From NCBI RefSeq assembly GCF_029227915.1, contig NC_079882.1, positions 24,557,001 through 24,621,000 on the forward strand: DNA of 64,000 bases. The letters are read 5' to 3'. This document shows positions 24,638-35,400 of the stretch, in pieces (the stretch's first letter is position 1; each line of letters opens with the position of its first letter). Made by a program: the position numbers and the translations under genes. This DNA is from Hydractinia symbiolongicarpus. Lineage: Eukaryota > Cnidaria > Hydrozoa > Anthoathecata > Hydractiniidae. Below the pieces are notes generated by a model, which made no database searches, had not been told where the DNA came from, and saw only the letters and a list, made by a program, of their open reading frames with translations.

Positions 24638-27415
24638 ACTCTGGGGGAAAGGAATAATCGCAGATTTTTTTTTCAAAATGGGTTGATACATGAAATATTT
24701 GAATTCAATTAGATAACCAAAGGCTTAATTAACCGAACATTAAATAAAAAACTAAGAAATCCAAATATTAATTTTAGATTAGATAGATATATATTGCGCT
24801 TATAATAAAAAGTAATATATGCGCTAATTGTTCACAATAAAATGGCAGGAGCAAGCAGAAGGCCGTGAGCCTTATCACCAAGCTCCTAGTTGTTAAATAT
24901 TATGCGAATAAATGTTACTGTACATTCATATTACTATTTACAACGGCATACATAAAAAATATGTTCAAAAAAAATATCGTCCTATAATTTAAAAGTATTT
25001 CCTACTCACCTCTCACAAACAAACACAATTTTTTGTTATTTTGTACTAAAAATATTTGCTTGTATTAATATTACTGTTACGAATTGCTAACTTAGTCACA
25101 TGTTTAACGTATTATATGTTCCTAACATTTTCAAAGCCTCGATCAAAAATGAATTCCACAGCTGGGGTCCTCTACGTCAAATTGACCTATATTTCATCAT
25201 AAATTCGCCACAAATAAAATGTCTACAACACATCAATAAAGTCGTCTTCGTGAAACACTGTATCCATGAAACAAATTGAAGTCAGTGTCCTCAAAGCCTA
25301 AAGATCAATCCTTGGCTCTTGTTTTTACCTACCCCCTGTAAACTGCTTGAACAAGTTTGTTAGTTTGTTTGTGTCTGGGACAGATACTGTTCAAAATGGT
25401 AAATGAGGGCCGTAGCTGGCGTTCAAGTTTGTTTTTTTAAATTTTAACCCACTTGATAGGCTGAAAACACATTCTCAGCACAAATCTCTTTTATAAATTT
25501 AGTCATTTTCTAAAATCTTCCAATGCTCTTTTAGCTACAAAAAAGTCTTCAGGGAGGAGGGAGGAGGGGGGGGGGGGATGTTGTATTTACACAATCAAAA
25601 TAAATAGTTAAGTACATGCGTGAGGTCATTGTTCTTAAATATTGACCTTAAAAGCAAATCTTTCCCCGAGGAGAAATCCTTATCAGCCAATGATTAAACT
25701 ATTAAGATTTATTGTATTAATCCGGAAGTGTCAAACCACAAACTACTATCCTTTTACGTATGACTGAAGTTGTTTGTGATTAAATTTTGTGGTTTCCTTT
25801 TTTACGGAAGAGATAAGCTCCTAAACAGCATTGCATCAATATTCATTATTATTATTAGTCTTTATTACACCGTAAATGCTCCAATAAACGCCCAGTGCCT
25901 AATACGCCTGTCTCTAATAAACGCCTCCTTTTTCAGTCCAAAACGGGGCGTTTATTAGTGTAAAAGATTACATATTTTAGAGGAAACTTAATACTACAAT
26001 TTAAAGAAAATTTGATTCTGCTTCTGAAACAAGATTTACATAAATAAAGAAAATATGCCTTAGTAGTTGGGATGTCGGATGTTGTTAGTACAAGATCTCT
26101 TATTATGACTGCCCTGCTATGTGCACCGGACTTGGAAACAGCACCTTACAAGTAGCTCTCAAAGCTTAAATTTTTAACAAACGTTACGGGTGCTAATTAA
26201 GCGAAGCTGGGCAGGTAGAGTTTGTTTAGAATAAATTGGACTTCAACTGCTACAATACCGCAAAAAGGAGGATAATTTTATGTCTGTGGTAAGCCATTTC
26301 CTCTCATTAAAGGTCAACTTAATTACGGATTACGGTATTGAGATAATATTTTAATATTATGAAACTTTAAAGCTGGGCTTTTTGCTAGAAAGTTATTATA
26401 AACGTTTTTTAATTTTGATCTATATAGTTTTGAATTCTTTACAAATAAATAGAGCCTTCCTTGTCATTTATAGAACATTAGCTCTAAATTTAGAAAAAAA
26501 ACTGGAATGATTACATTACAATGTTGAATTATCTAATTGTAGCTAGGGGTCCCGGTGTTTATATATCTGTTTTTGGGAAAAACGGAAAGATTTTAATTAA
26601 ACTTACAACCCCATTCGCAATCAGTAAATTTTCGTATCATGTTCATCTCCCGCTAGAAATCCCCTTTCAAACTACAAAAATTGATGAATAAGGCCTTTTT
26701 TACAAAGTGTGAGAGTTTGGGTAGCATTACCCTATTTCCCTAATTGTTTTCAATAAAATCAAAAAAAAAAACATTTTTAAAAAATATAAAAAAACATTTT
26801 GGAAAAACGTAAATAACTACGTACCACTGGAGCACCAGTGGAGACGAGTAATGTCAGAAAAAGAAAATGAATTATAATACATCCAATATATTGGTCTTTC
26901 TCCCCAATTTACAGATTAAAATGTAATTTTTTTAACTCCTTCAAACTTATATGACTCCCCGTAAAACTACCAATTTGTAATTGAAAACTTTCCCCCAACT
27001 ATTAGACCCCCCTACAATAAAATATAAGTGAGTACTTATTGTAGTTTGAAAATTTCAAATAATCTGCACTGATTATCGCTGTATTACGCAAACGACGTAA
27101 ATAATATTTCGCAGGCGTAAATCACGAAAAAATTGATGAAAAATTTAATCATAATTGCAATCTTCAGCCCACTAGTTATATGATAATATGATAATTCTTA
27201 GCAAACTTGTAACCAGACCTCTTTCCAATCGTGTACTTAGTTGGCTGTAGCTACAGAATTTTGATAGCGAGTTGCAATGCAACTAGTTAACTTAAATCTC
27301 CTTTGCTATTTCCTTGTCATAATTATGTGTCTACAAAAACATTGTCTTTCTTTTCGGTGTATTTTAAACGAAAACTCTCTACTTTAAATAACGTTTTTTT
27401 AAACAAAAAAAGAAA
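24638..27415. other. Gene-free stretch
   Basis: AT-rich DNA with a G run (25560-25578), a G-rich repeat at 25880-25965 and low-complexity A and T runs (26755-26820). No exon on either strand could be supported. Confidence 0.4.
25880..25965. repeat. Inverted pair of ATAAACGCC / GGGGCGTTTATTAG motifs
   Basis: AATAAACGCCCAGTGCC and CTAATAAACGCCTCC on one side face GGGGCGTTTATTAGTG on the other, forming a short inverted repeat. It shares its logic with the GGGCG-TTATTAG repeats at 3836, 15466 and 17990. Confidence 0.5.
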
Positions 27416-27628
27416 TTGAAACGTGTTCACAGAGATTGGGTCGTCAATTTCCACGGTCCGTCCCCCTCAGGAAAAGCTGAGCAAAAGTTAATATATGAAC
27501 AGTTAAAAATTACGAATCCGGAACTTTTAGATAATCATATATCCTACAATAAAGAAGAGATTAACTTTTACAAACAATATTTTCTTACTGAAAATATTAT
27601 TCCGTCTAAAATGTGTCAAAATTTATAA
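27416..27628 (+). CDS. Possible exon of unknown gene
   Basis: An open frame without ATG ends at a stop at 27626-27628. The peptide is hydrophilic (VHRDWVVNFHGPSPSGKAEQ, then YNKEEINFYKQYF). Codon composition looks more coding than the surroundings, but the upstream splice acceptor is poor (AACAAAAAAAG) and no partner exon was found. It may be a terminal exon or chance. Confidence 0.22.
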   Translation: MKRVHRDWVVNFHGPSPSGKAEQKLIYEQLKITNPELLDNHISYNKEEINFYKQYFLTENIIPSKMCQNL

Positions 27629-28161
27629 TCCGTATATCAATCAAGGATGTTAAAAATAAAAAAAACTTTTAACAGAAAAGCAAACAGAAGATATGGTCGA
27701 TAGCGCACTTGAATATTTATGTTGCTGGCTGCTTAGCGTTCAGTCAGAATAATTAAGTGGGTAGGTTCTTATCTGAAGCTTATATCGGTACACAAAAGTT
27801 AAACTTCTTAAGATAAGAGTTTGTTTTTGTTCTCGACATTTCATTCATTTTGTAGATATTGATATTTTTGATGTTATGAAAGGGTATTAGTGGAACAGTG
27901 ATTTTCCGTTGCAGGTCGGAAAAACTGTTCATATTATTGTTTAAAGGAAATCGTATAAAAAACGGATCAACATATCAATTAAAATGTTTCTTTAATTCCT
28001 TTATTTTCTTTAGTGCGACTCAAATGGTTGTTTTTTCATTTTCCTGGCGTTAATTGAAATCGCAGTTAATTATAATTGAGCTGACTTTTCATAAGTTTGT
28101 AATCAGAGATCGAAGGTTTCGCTGATTTCGTTATTTCAATATTTCCAATACATTAGAAGAG

Positions 28162-30071
28162 ATGGACGAAGAGAAAAACAAAACCGCGATTTCGTTTTCA
28201 ATTGAAAGGTTACTCCAACCGGGTCCACAAAGAAAATCTTCCACCGAAGAACAAAACGAAATTAACATAGAGGAATCCGAAGAAGATAATCAGTCGATTT
28301 CAAATGAGGACATTTCTCACTACTACAACGAAGAAGATACGTCGCATAACAAGACTATATTTGACCATTTGAAAAAAAAAACAAAAAAAGAAAAGCCGAA
28401 AGAAATTAAGAAAAACAGAATAAACATAACGAGCAAACTTGCAGGTATGTTCAAATTTGTTCGATTCAATATCTACTTCACAAAATGATTTACTACATCA
28501 AATTTAATTTTTTCTTAAATCGTGCAATAAAAAGAATTGACAGTGGTAGCGAAAAAAACAGCTGCGGGGAAGAACTGCATTCTAATTGTGGCGCAATTAC
28601 AACTTAAAACGACAACAACGAACAATTGACAAGAAATTCAACCCAATCGATTTAACGAGCCTCTATTAACTATATCTTTAATTCGGTCTGCTGATTCATG
28701 CTGCATTACATATGTACTTCATATATTTCCCCTAAGGCAGTGCATTTGTTTGACCGGCTAAACTTTTTGGTTTTGTGAGACTGTAAAGGTCGACGCCAAA
28801 TCTAGAACAGAGTACAAAAAAGCTGTTTGTTATTTATAGTAAAGCGAAGCAAAATATTTTTTATCGGAAAACTTAACAGCGGAAAGATGGGATATCCTAA
28901 AATAAGGGCAGTTAAAAAAAACTTTAAATAGGTTTGGCGCCTGCGAATGTTTTTTACGGAACGCTTAAATTGAACTTTGTTCTAAGGGATGTGGTGTTTC
29001 TTCTTGACAATCTTATCTGCGTAAAATTAAGAAATCTGGAAACAAGGTTGGCCAAGTAAAAATGAGGATACAATATAATTTTCGAAAATTAGATTGCATG
29101 TAGCTGAAATTTTCAAATTATTGATATTTTTAAAAAAAGAGGGGGAGTTAATAAATCAGCTTGGGCGTGGTTTGCACCAATGATCAATATATAATGACCT
29201 AAAATTTTATTCATTTGACGAAAACTGAAAACATAATTATATTGGGACTTAAAACTTTTAAAATCTTATTATAATCGACCGAAATAAAAATATATGTCCC
29301 TATTTTATTCTCGTTTCTATTTTTAGATGTCATCTTTGAAACGAGAAGTGTTCCGCATATTCACAAACATCGCCGCGTAAGAACAGCCTTCACACATCAC
29401 CAATTGACGACATTGGAAAGCACTTTCGAAAAAAGTCATTATCCTGATGTTGTTTTACGTGAACGATTAGCGACATATACCGGCTTGCCAGAGAGCAGGA
29501 TTCAGGTAAACATTTTAATTCCTCTTTTATCCATGTATATCCATATATATATAGATGGTAAATAGCACCAGGAAACGCTGTCAATCACAACTTCCGTTTG
29601 TTTTATCATACTGCCTGATTTTGAGATTTGGTGCTGACCAACTTCGTTCCCAAGACCTCTTTTTGCTTTCTAACGACGAAAGGCGAGGGACGATTATTCA
29701 TAATTTATGGTACTTTATAGGTATGGTTCAAGAATAGAAGAGCAAAATATCGCAAGACGCAACGAAGCATCTCTCCTAGTGAAGATAACATACTAAAAAA
29801 CTCACCCGAAGACAAAAATGTGTTGCGTGTAACATCAAAATCTTCGCAAATAAAAACTCAAATATATAAAAAAGAGAAGTTGCTATCAGCAAAACCATTA
29901 TGGACACCTTATTCTAATGAAGAGCTCGATAAATCAAAATCGTATGTGCCCCTAAGACTCTACAGTACCTTCCCCAGGGGTGCTTATTACTCGGAAAAAA
30001 TGCCAACTTTATATTTATCATCTACGCAGGAAAAATTCCGGACTGCGATTGGACGAACATACATCTCGTAA
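28162..30071 (+). CDS. GSC: Goosecoid-like paired-class homeobox transcription factor
   Basis: Exons 28162-28444, 29327-29505 and 29721-30071 join in phase to give 270 residues; the start ATG follows an in-frame-stop-rich leader. Near the N-terminus, residues 12-17 read FSIERL, matching the eh1/GEH repressor motif that binds Groucho in goosecoid. An acidic stretch follows (about 35-65). The homeodomain spans 109-168, with [27 protein letters not shown] and [12 protein letters not shown]. Homeodomain position 50 is lysine, as in Gsc, Otx and Pitx. The second intron falls between homeodomain codons 46 and 47, a site typical of paired-class genes. No paired domain and no C-terminal OAR motif are evident. 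Goosecoid is the best fit through eh1 plus K50; Otx-like or an orphan K50 gene is possible. A candidate AATAAA lies at 30330. Confidence 0.85.
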
Positions 30072-30131
30072 AATTCAACGTTGTTTTAAAACGTGAATAC
30101 ATTGCACAAATATTTGAAAATTGAAGGCGTT

Positions 30132-30218
30132 CAACCTCGTCTCTATCTATGTTCTTTTTCTCTGACAATTTTGCCGTCCGAGATTAAAAAGAGAAAAAAA
30201 GCCTTGGAGACGAGGTTG
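30132..30218. mobile_element. CAACCTCG-family MITE, copy 1
   Basis: CAACCTCGTCTC at the left end and GAGACGAGGTTG at the right form perfect terminal inverted repeats around an 87 bp palindrome-like element. The core contains TTTGCCGTCCGAGAT and an AAAGAGA run. It lies just after the homeobox gene stop codon, possibly within its 3' UTR. Confidence 0.75.
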
Positions 30219-30805
30219 TGAAAACGTTGTGTGTTACTAAATCTCTTTATCCTAAGCACTTTCATTAGACACTTATTCTAAAGATTTTAAATCTTGTTCC
30301 CAGGAGAAGCTGTAAAGATGGGAACACGAAATAAATTAAAACGACGATGATAGCTTCTGGTAGTCTAGACTTTGTTCCATCCAGACTTTATTCATTTCCC
30401 GCAGGCAATTTTAAAGATTCCAGCCGCGTAGCGGTGGGCGTAAAGTCTATCAACGTCCCACAAATCTATTTAAAATGTCACAGTATCTATACAAAATTGT
30501 AGTTAAATAATCAGATCAATGAGAATTTATTTATTTATTGTTTATATTATTTAAATATATAACTAATATGTCTTTTTCTTTCTGGAAGTTTGAGCATATG
30601 GTTTCTATATATTGTATGTTTTGTTAACTCGAGTTAGAAACATTAGGCCTAAAATTAAGCCATCTTAGAATTTCACTTACAAATTTCTTTGAATTCTTAT
30701 TTTAAGAATTGTGCTGAAGCCACTGGTTTGCAAATACAAACACCAAAGCAAATAAACAAAAATACAATTGTTGTATTTTACAGAAAAATTGCGCGAAATT
30801 TAAAG

Positions 30806-30949
30806 ATGCCCTTCAAAAGCAATTTTAAGCTAATGGCGCATGCGCGAATGGGTATAATGTTGTTCTGCATAGTATTCTTAGCTTATAAAATATTATCTTA
30901 TAAACTTGGCAGCAAAAAATCAGGTGCAAGAAAAAATGGAACACGATAA
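30806..30949 (+). CDS. Possible small single-pass membrane protein
   Basis: An ATG-started frame of 47 codons contains one hydrophobic segment (MGIMLFCIVFLAYKIL) followed by a basic tail (GSKKSGARKNGTR). An NRF1-type palindrome (GGCGCATGCGCGAA) overlaps the frame at about 30836-30849, which argues that this could instead be promoter DNA. No family recognised. Confidence 0.2.
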   Translation: MPFKSNFKLMAHARMGIMLFCIVFLAYKILSYKLGSKKSGARKNGTR

Positions 30950-31077
30950 TTGACCGCAAAAAGTTTAATTCTTTTTTTTAGTAAGAAAATAGAAATTATG
31001 TTTTTACAAATACGCAATTATATTAGAAGCAAACACGATTTATTCTTAGAACAATCGCTGAGCCGCAGATATTTCTT

Positions 31078-31299
31078 TTAGAGTTGTTGAACACAACATG
31101 GGAAGCCACCTCCTTCACTTGATTTTGGTGTTTGTAAACCATTTTTGTAAGTTATACACATTACATCGCATACAGGAGGCTCGACTGGTGATACAAAATT
31201 AGGAGAATGACATAAGTTTACAAAAAAGCTGTTGTTTTCTGCCGTTGTAAAGTTTTTATCTGATTTTTCTGCTACTATGAAGTCCGAATGTTCCGCCAT
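31078..31299 (-). CDS. Small cysteine-containing protein of unknown function
   Basis: A complete minus-strand frame of 73 residues starts at ATG 31297-31299 (AATATGGCGG) and stops at 31078-31080. Three things support it as a real gene. A near-consensus ZNF143/Staf promoter site lies 16 bp upstream of the start, an AATAAA signal lies 34 nt after the stop (31044-31039), and the peptide is not low-complexity. The protein is acidic at the N-terminus and carries five cysteines (LCHSP, VCDVMC, FPCCVQQL), with no signal peptide or membrane segment. I do not recognise the family. A splice to a distant exon before the stop cannot be excluded. Confidence 0.5.
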   Translation of the reverse strand: MAEHSDFIVAEKSDKNFTTAENNSFFVNLCHSPNFVSPVEPPVCDVMCITYKNGLQTPKSSEGGGFPCCVQQL

Positions 31300-31315
31300 A
31301 TTGTTTATTATGTTG

Positions 31316-31341
31316 ACTACAACTACCAGAATGCATTGCGC
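31316..31341. promoter_or_regulatory. ZNF143/Staf-type promoter element
   Basis: ACTACAACTACCAGAATGCA followed by TTGCGC matches the known Staf/ZNF143 consensus (ACTACAATTCCCAGAATGCA then YYGCGC) with about two mismatches. It sits directly upstream of the 73-residue minus-strand gene. Such sites mark promoters of housekeeping and small-RNA genes. Confidence 0.65.
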
Positions 31342-31344
31342 ATT

Positions 31345-32447
31345 TGTCGCATAGAGGGAACGTGGAATTAGGTCAACTAGGCATTTTGGCTGTACAAAAG
31401 ATTTAGTAATACATTGTAAACAATAGGATTGGCTTAACGTTAGTTATGTGGTAGGATTGGTTGCCAATTTTTGGAGTAAAAGTGCTAAGTAGTATGGATA
31501 ACGTCATAATTCAATGTCGTAAATCATTTTTATTTTCCTCTTGTAGAATGTTCCTGGCTACATTTGCTGATTTGGTTTGTAGTAACATAGATTTATTTGT
31601 CGTACAATAATAGGTAATGACAATTTTGGTTTAAAAACTTCTCTTCAAATACAGGGGTGGTATACACAGCGCCTCTTCTACAGCAGGAAGTTCATTTGAT
31701 TGTCTGTACAAGAAACAGTTGTCGGGCTGTTGTTAGTGTCCATCCTGTGTTGTAAATAGCAGAAAATTGCAATTTAACATTTTCAGTTCAAGACTAATTT
31801 TTATGATAGACCTGTTAGTTTTGTTAAAATAAATTTCCTTTTTGTGTTCCTATGCCAAATCGTTGGCATATATAATTTATTTCTTCAAAAACCCACCTTT
31901 AGAGCCAATTTTTTCAGGGGGTGGCAGGGGAGAGGGGGCAGTTAAGGAAACATGACACACTTAATTAGGTTGTTCTAACTCTCAATACACACATCAATAG
32001 CGAAAAAAATTTAGCTGCAGACTACATAAGTTTTTTTGTCTTAAATCAACCAGGTTCTTTTATGTTTAACAAAAGTTCGCAAATGACACAATAGACTTAG
32101 TAAAGTTTTCCTAGGAGAATAGAAAAGCCTTCTAGAGTTTACTAATCAAGAGAATATATGATTGGCGTATCGAGCACAATCGCATCACAGCAACAAACTA
32201 TTTTTCACGAAATGTTTGATATCCTGTAGAAAGCAAAATAAAAGTCTGTATCTTTTCTGTCTTGCATAGAAAGAACGACTGATTGCGATACGAGTTAAAA
32301 CGAACTGCCACAAGAAAGCCGAAGGCGTGAGAAACGTGAAGGAGCTGCGGACTATTAGAAGCGAAGAAGCTACCAGTTTCGCATATCTCATTTTTTCCTT
32401 GATTGACATTTTTTAGTTCTCACACATCCTGGTATCATTTTTTATCT
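31345..32447. other. Gene-free stretch
   Basis: No exon seen. It presumably holds the 3' UTR of the carboxypeptidase gene at its upper end and upstream DNA of the small gene at its lower end. A short inverted sequence around ATGCCAAATCGTTGGCAT occurs at about 31851-31868. Confidence 0.4.
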
Positions 32448-35400
32448 TTATGTTTCATCTTTCAACTCGTCGGCTACTGCAACCATTCCTGCAAACATTT
32501 CCTCTGCGTTTTTCAACATGATGCTCTCAGGAACAACAAACTCCTTTTTTTTGGGTCTCATCTCAATGAAATATGTATATTTGATTCCCAACTGTGCGTG
32601 AAGATAATCAACAATGTTACCAGAACTGGCATCTGAAAATACATCCCACCTTTTATTCAGATATCATATTTCCCCCTTAAGTTATTTTTGAAACAAAAAG
32701 ATGCATTCTTACAAATGTAATTGTGCGCATTCCCCACAGAGTACTTTGTTCCATAAACTTTTTTGATCGCATCTCTTGCAGTTCTTCCTACCTTAGCCTG
32801 TAAATAAAGGCATAAGCGAGAACTTAAAAATCAAAAGAGCGAATAAACGCTAAAGTTGATCTTACTTATTAAAACTTTTTTATATCTTCTTCTTCACCAA
32901 AAAACATCACAAAAACAGCAACAACTACAACTACCAACCTTAATCCCAGGGCCCGTAACGTTTCATTCTCATAAAAAAAACTCTACAGGCCCTGAAGTCG
33001 AGGTTGCAACAACAATAACAGCAAAAATAAAAACACGTATTTCTTAAAGGAAAATTGAATGAATAAGTACGTTACCAAGTCATCAAAATCTTTTGGTTTT
33101 TCCGAAGTATAACCCCAAGGTGTACTCAATGTTTGTCCAAACGAATGCAGACATAAATAGACGATTACGTCATTTTTTATTTTTGCCATATACTTTACAA
33201 GTGCTTGTGGTTCCTTTTCTGACAACAGATGTGTGCCACGATATAGGTTGCTGCATGGAGACGGAGACGAACCAGCCCCTACAGAGATCGTTCATGAAGC
33301 TATAAATTTTAGAATATAATTTTTATACCAACCTCGATCCCAGCACCTGTTGTCTCTTTTTGCATATCAGATGGTGAGACGAACTTTTCGTCAGAGCTAT
33401 CAATAAGCACAGCGCCGATGAGAGACAAAAAGTCCTGGGGACGAGGTTGTGTTTTACCACATGAGATTATTAACTTAGTTTGTCTAAGTATAAGTCAAAA
33501 AATATTATATATCAAGCACACTTTCCTATACAATACTGTAAAAATATTAATGCTTTTTTAAAACAAAATTTGGTTTATTTCCAAACTGTTGCTGTATATC
33601 ACCTGCAATCCTGTACCTTACACCTGGAAAGTGAGATTAAGAATATCAAAGTTTTTATTACGGAGATAAAATCTAAATCAACAGCGGTTGTTTGAGAATA
33701 TCTCTGTCTCTTAGCTAATTGCATGCAAATACAACCTCGATCACGGGACCTGTAGCGTTTTTTGATATAAGGATGAAACCTCATATAAAAGAAACGCTAC
33801 AGGCCCTGGGATCAAGGTTGATGCAAATAGTTTTGTTGATTAAATTGAAGAAAAAAATAAAAAGCTTAAGCACAACCTCCCCAAGCCTCTGGAAAATTTC
33901 TGTTCACGTCAACACCAATGCAATGTTGACCCTTCTTCACTGATCTGTTTTTTCTCCATCCACGTGTCGTTTTGTTACGCCAGGTATACGCGTATCCGTC
34001 GGGATTTAAAACTGGAATGATCGTAATATCAAAATTTTCTATTATTTTATTTGATTCCGGTTTAGAAACATTCATAAACTGAAAGAAGAAAGAAATAACT
34101 TTTTTTATATTTCATTTTATATGGATTCTTTTACGGGTATCCAGCTAGTCTTTGATATTAATATACAGTGAAACCTCCCTATAGCAGACAACATCAGGAC
34201 CTAAAATACTACCGCTATAAAGACGTGTCTACTACATAGAGGTTCTTCCCAAATTACATTATATTGCTTCAATAATCTGCTCTTGTTACGTTATAGTGAC
34301 GTCGGCCGTAAACTGTGTCAAGAGGTTGATGTCAGAAGAAGAATGAGCCTAGATATAATATGTATTGTAAATGTGCTATCTGTCACTCAAAAAACTCAAA
34401 AGACAGACTCGATATTTTGAAATTCTGTTTTTAAAAAATTGTCTTAAATAAGATACAGGCAAACGTCTTACAATGATGGTTTTATATGACCTATTAATAG
34501 ATGTGTTCCTAAATACAGAGGTCAATTTTAGTCTTAAAACGACGTTCGCTATAGAGAGATTTCCGCTATAAAAACTGTCCGCTATATAGTGGTTTTGTTA
34601 TAAGAGTTGGACTGTGGCCGGCAAGCAAGTGAGAGCAATGCTATACGTATCTCTGGCGGTATTGTAACAAAGTCACAGTCAGAGAGAGGAAGCCAACCGT
34701 TAGGATAAAATCCCCAGGGACGTAAAACATCCCGTAATAACTTACTTGCTTACTTACTTATTAGTGCGAAAACAAAAAGGGCTGGATTAGAAACTGCGTT
34801 TAAAAACATTGCAGATGGCTACTTACGTTTTGAATAAGCTTCATACAAGTGGCGGGAGAAATCCATTCTCGAGCATGCGCACCACATTCAACAACAATCC
34901 GTTTTCTCTTTTTATCTTTACCAGAAGTGGGATGTTTGCTGATCTAAAAAAAGTTTGTTCAAGAATATTTTTGTTGTTGATAGCAATTGTGAATAATTTC
35001 TTTTTACCTCAACACACAGTATTTTCCTTCCTTCGAAAGTCTTGCCTAGATTTTTAACTTTCACTTTTCTTTGATTTGTTTTAGAGAGCCTATGAAGCTC
35101 ATGAGTGATCTAAAGCCAGAGCAATAATTAAATTATTACATAGATAATTTAAATGGAGAAAAAAAAGCCCGCCTGAATGAAAAATGACTTTTTACGTCAA
35201 CCTTCTTTTTTTTATTTATGATTTATTCTTATAATATATATAGATAATAGTTTTGAAAGTGAAACATTAAATGAAGAATTAAAACATCTTTTGAAACCAA
35301 AACGCAAAAAAAAAACACCACAAAAAGCAAGCTCAACCCAAGCACCTTTTACCGTGGCGTCGAATTTCGCTAGAACTGTCAGAAAGAGCAGCGCCGTTGA

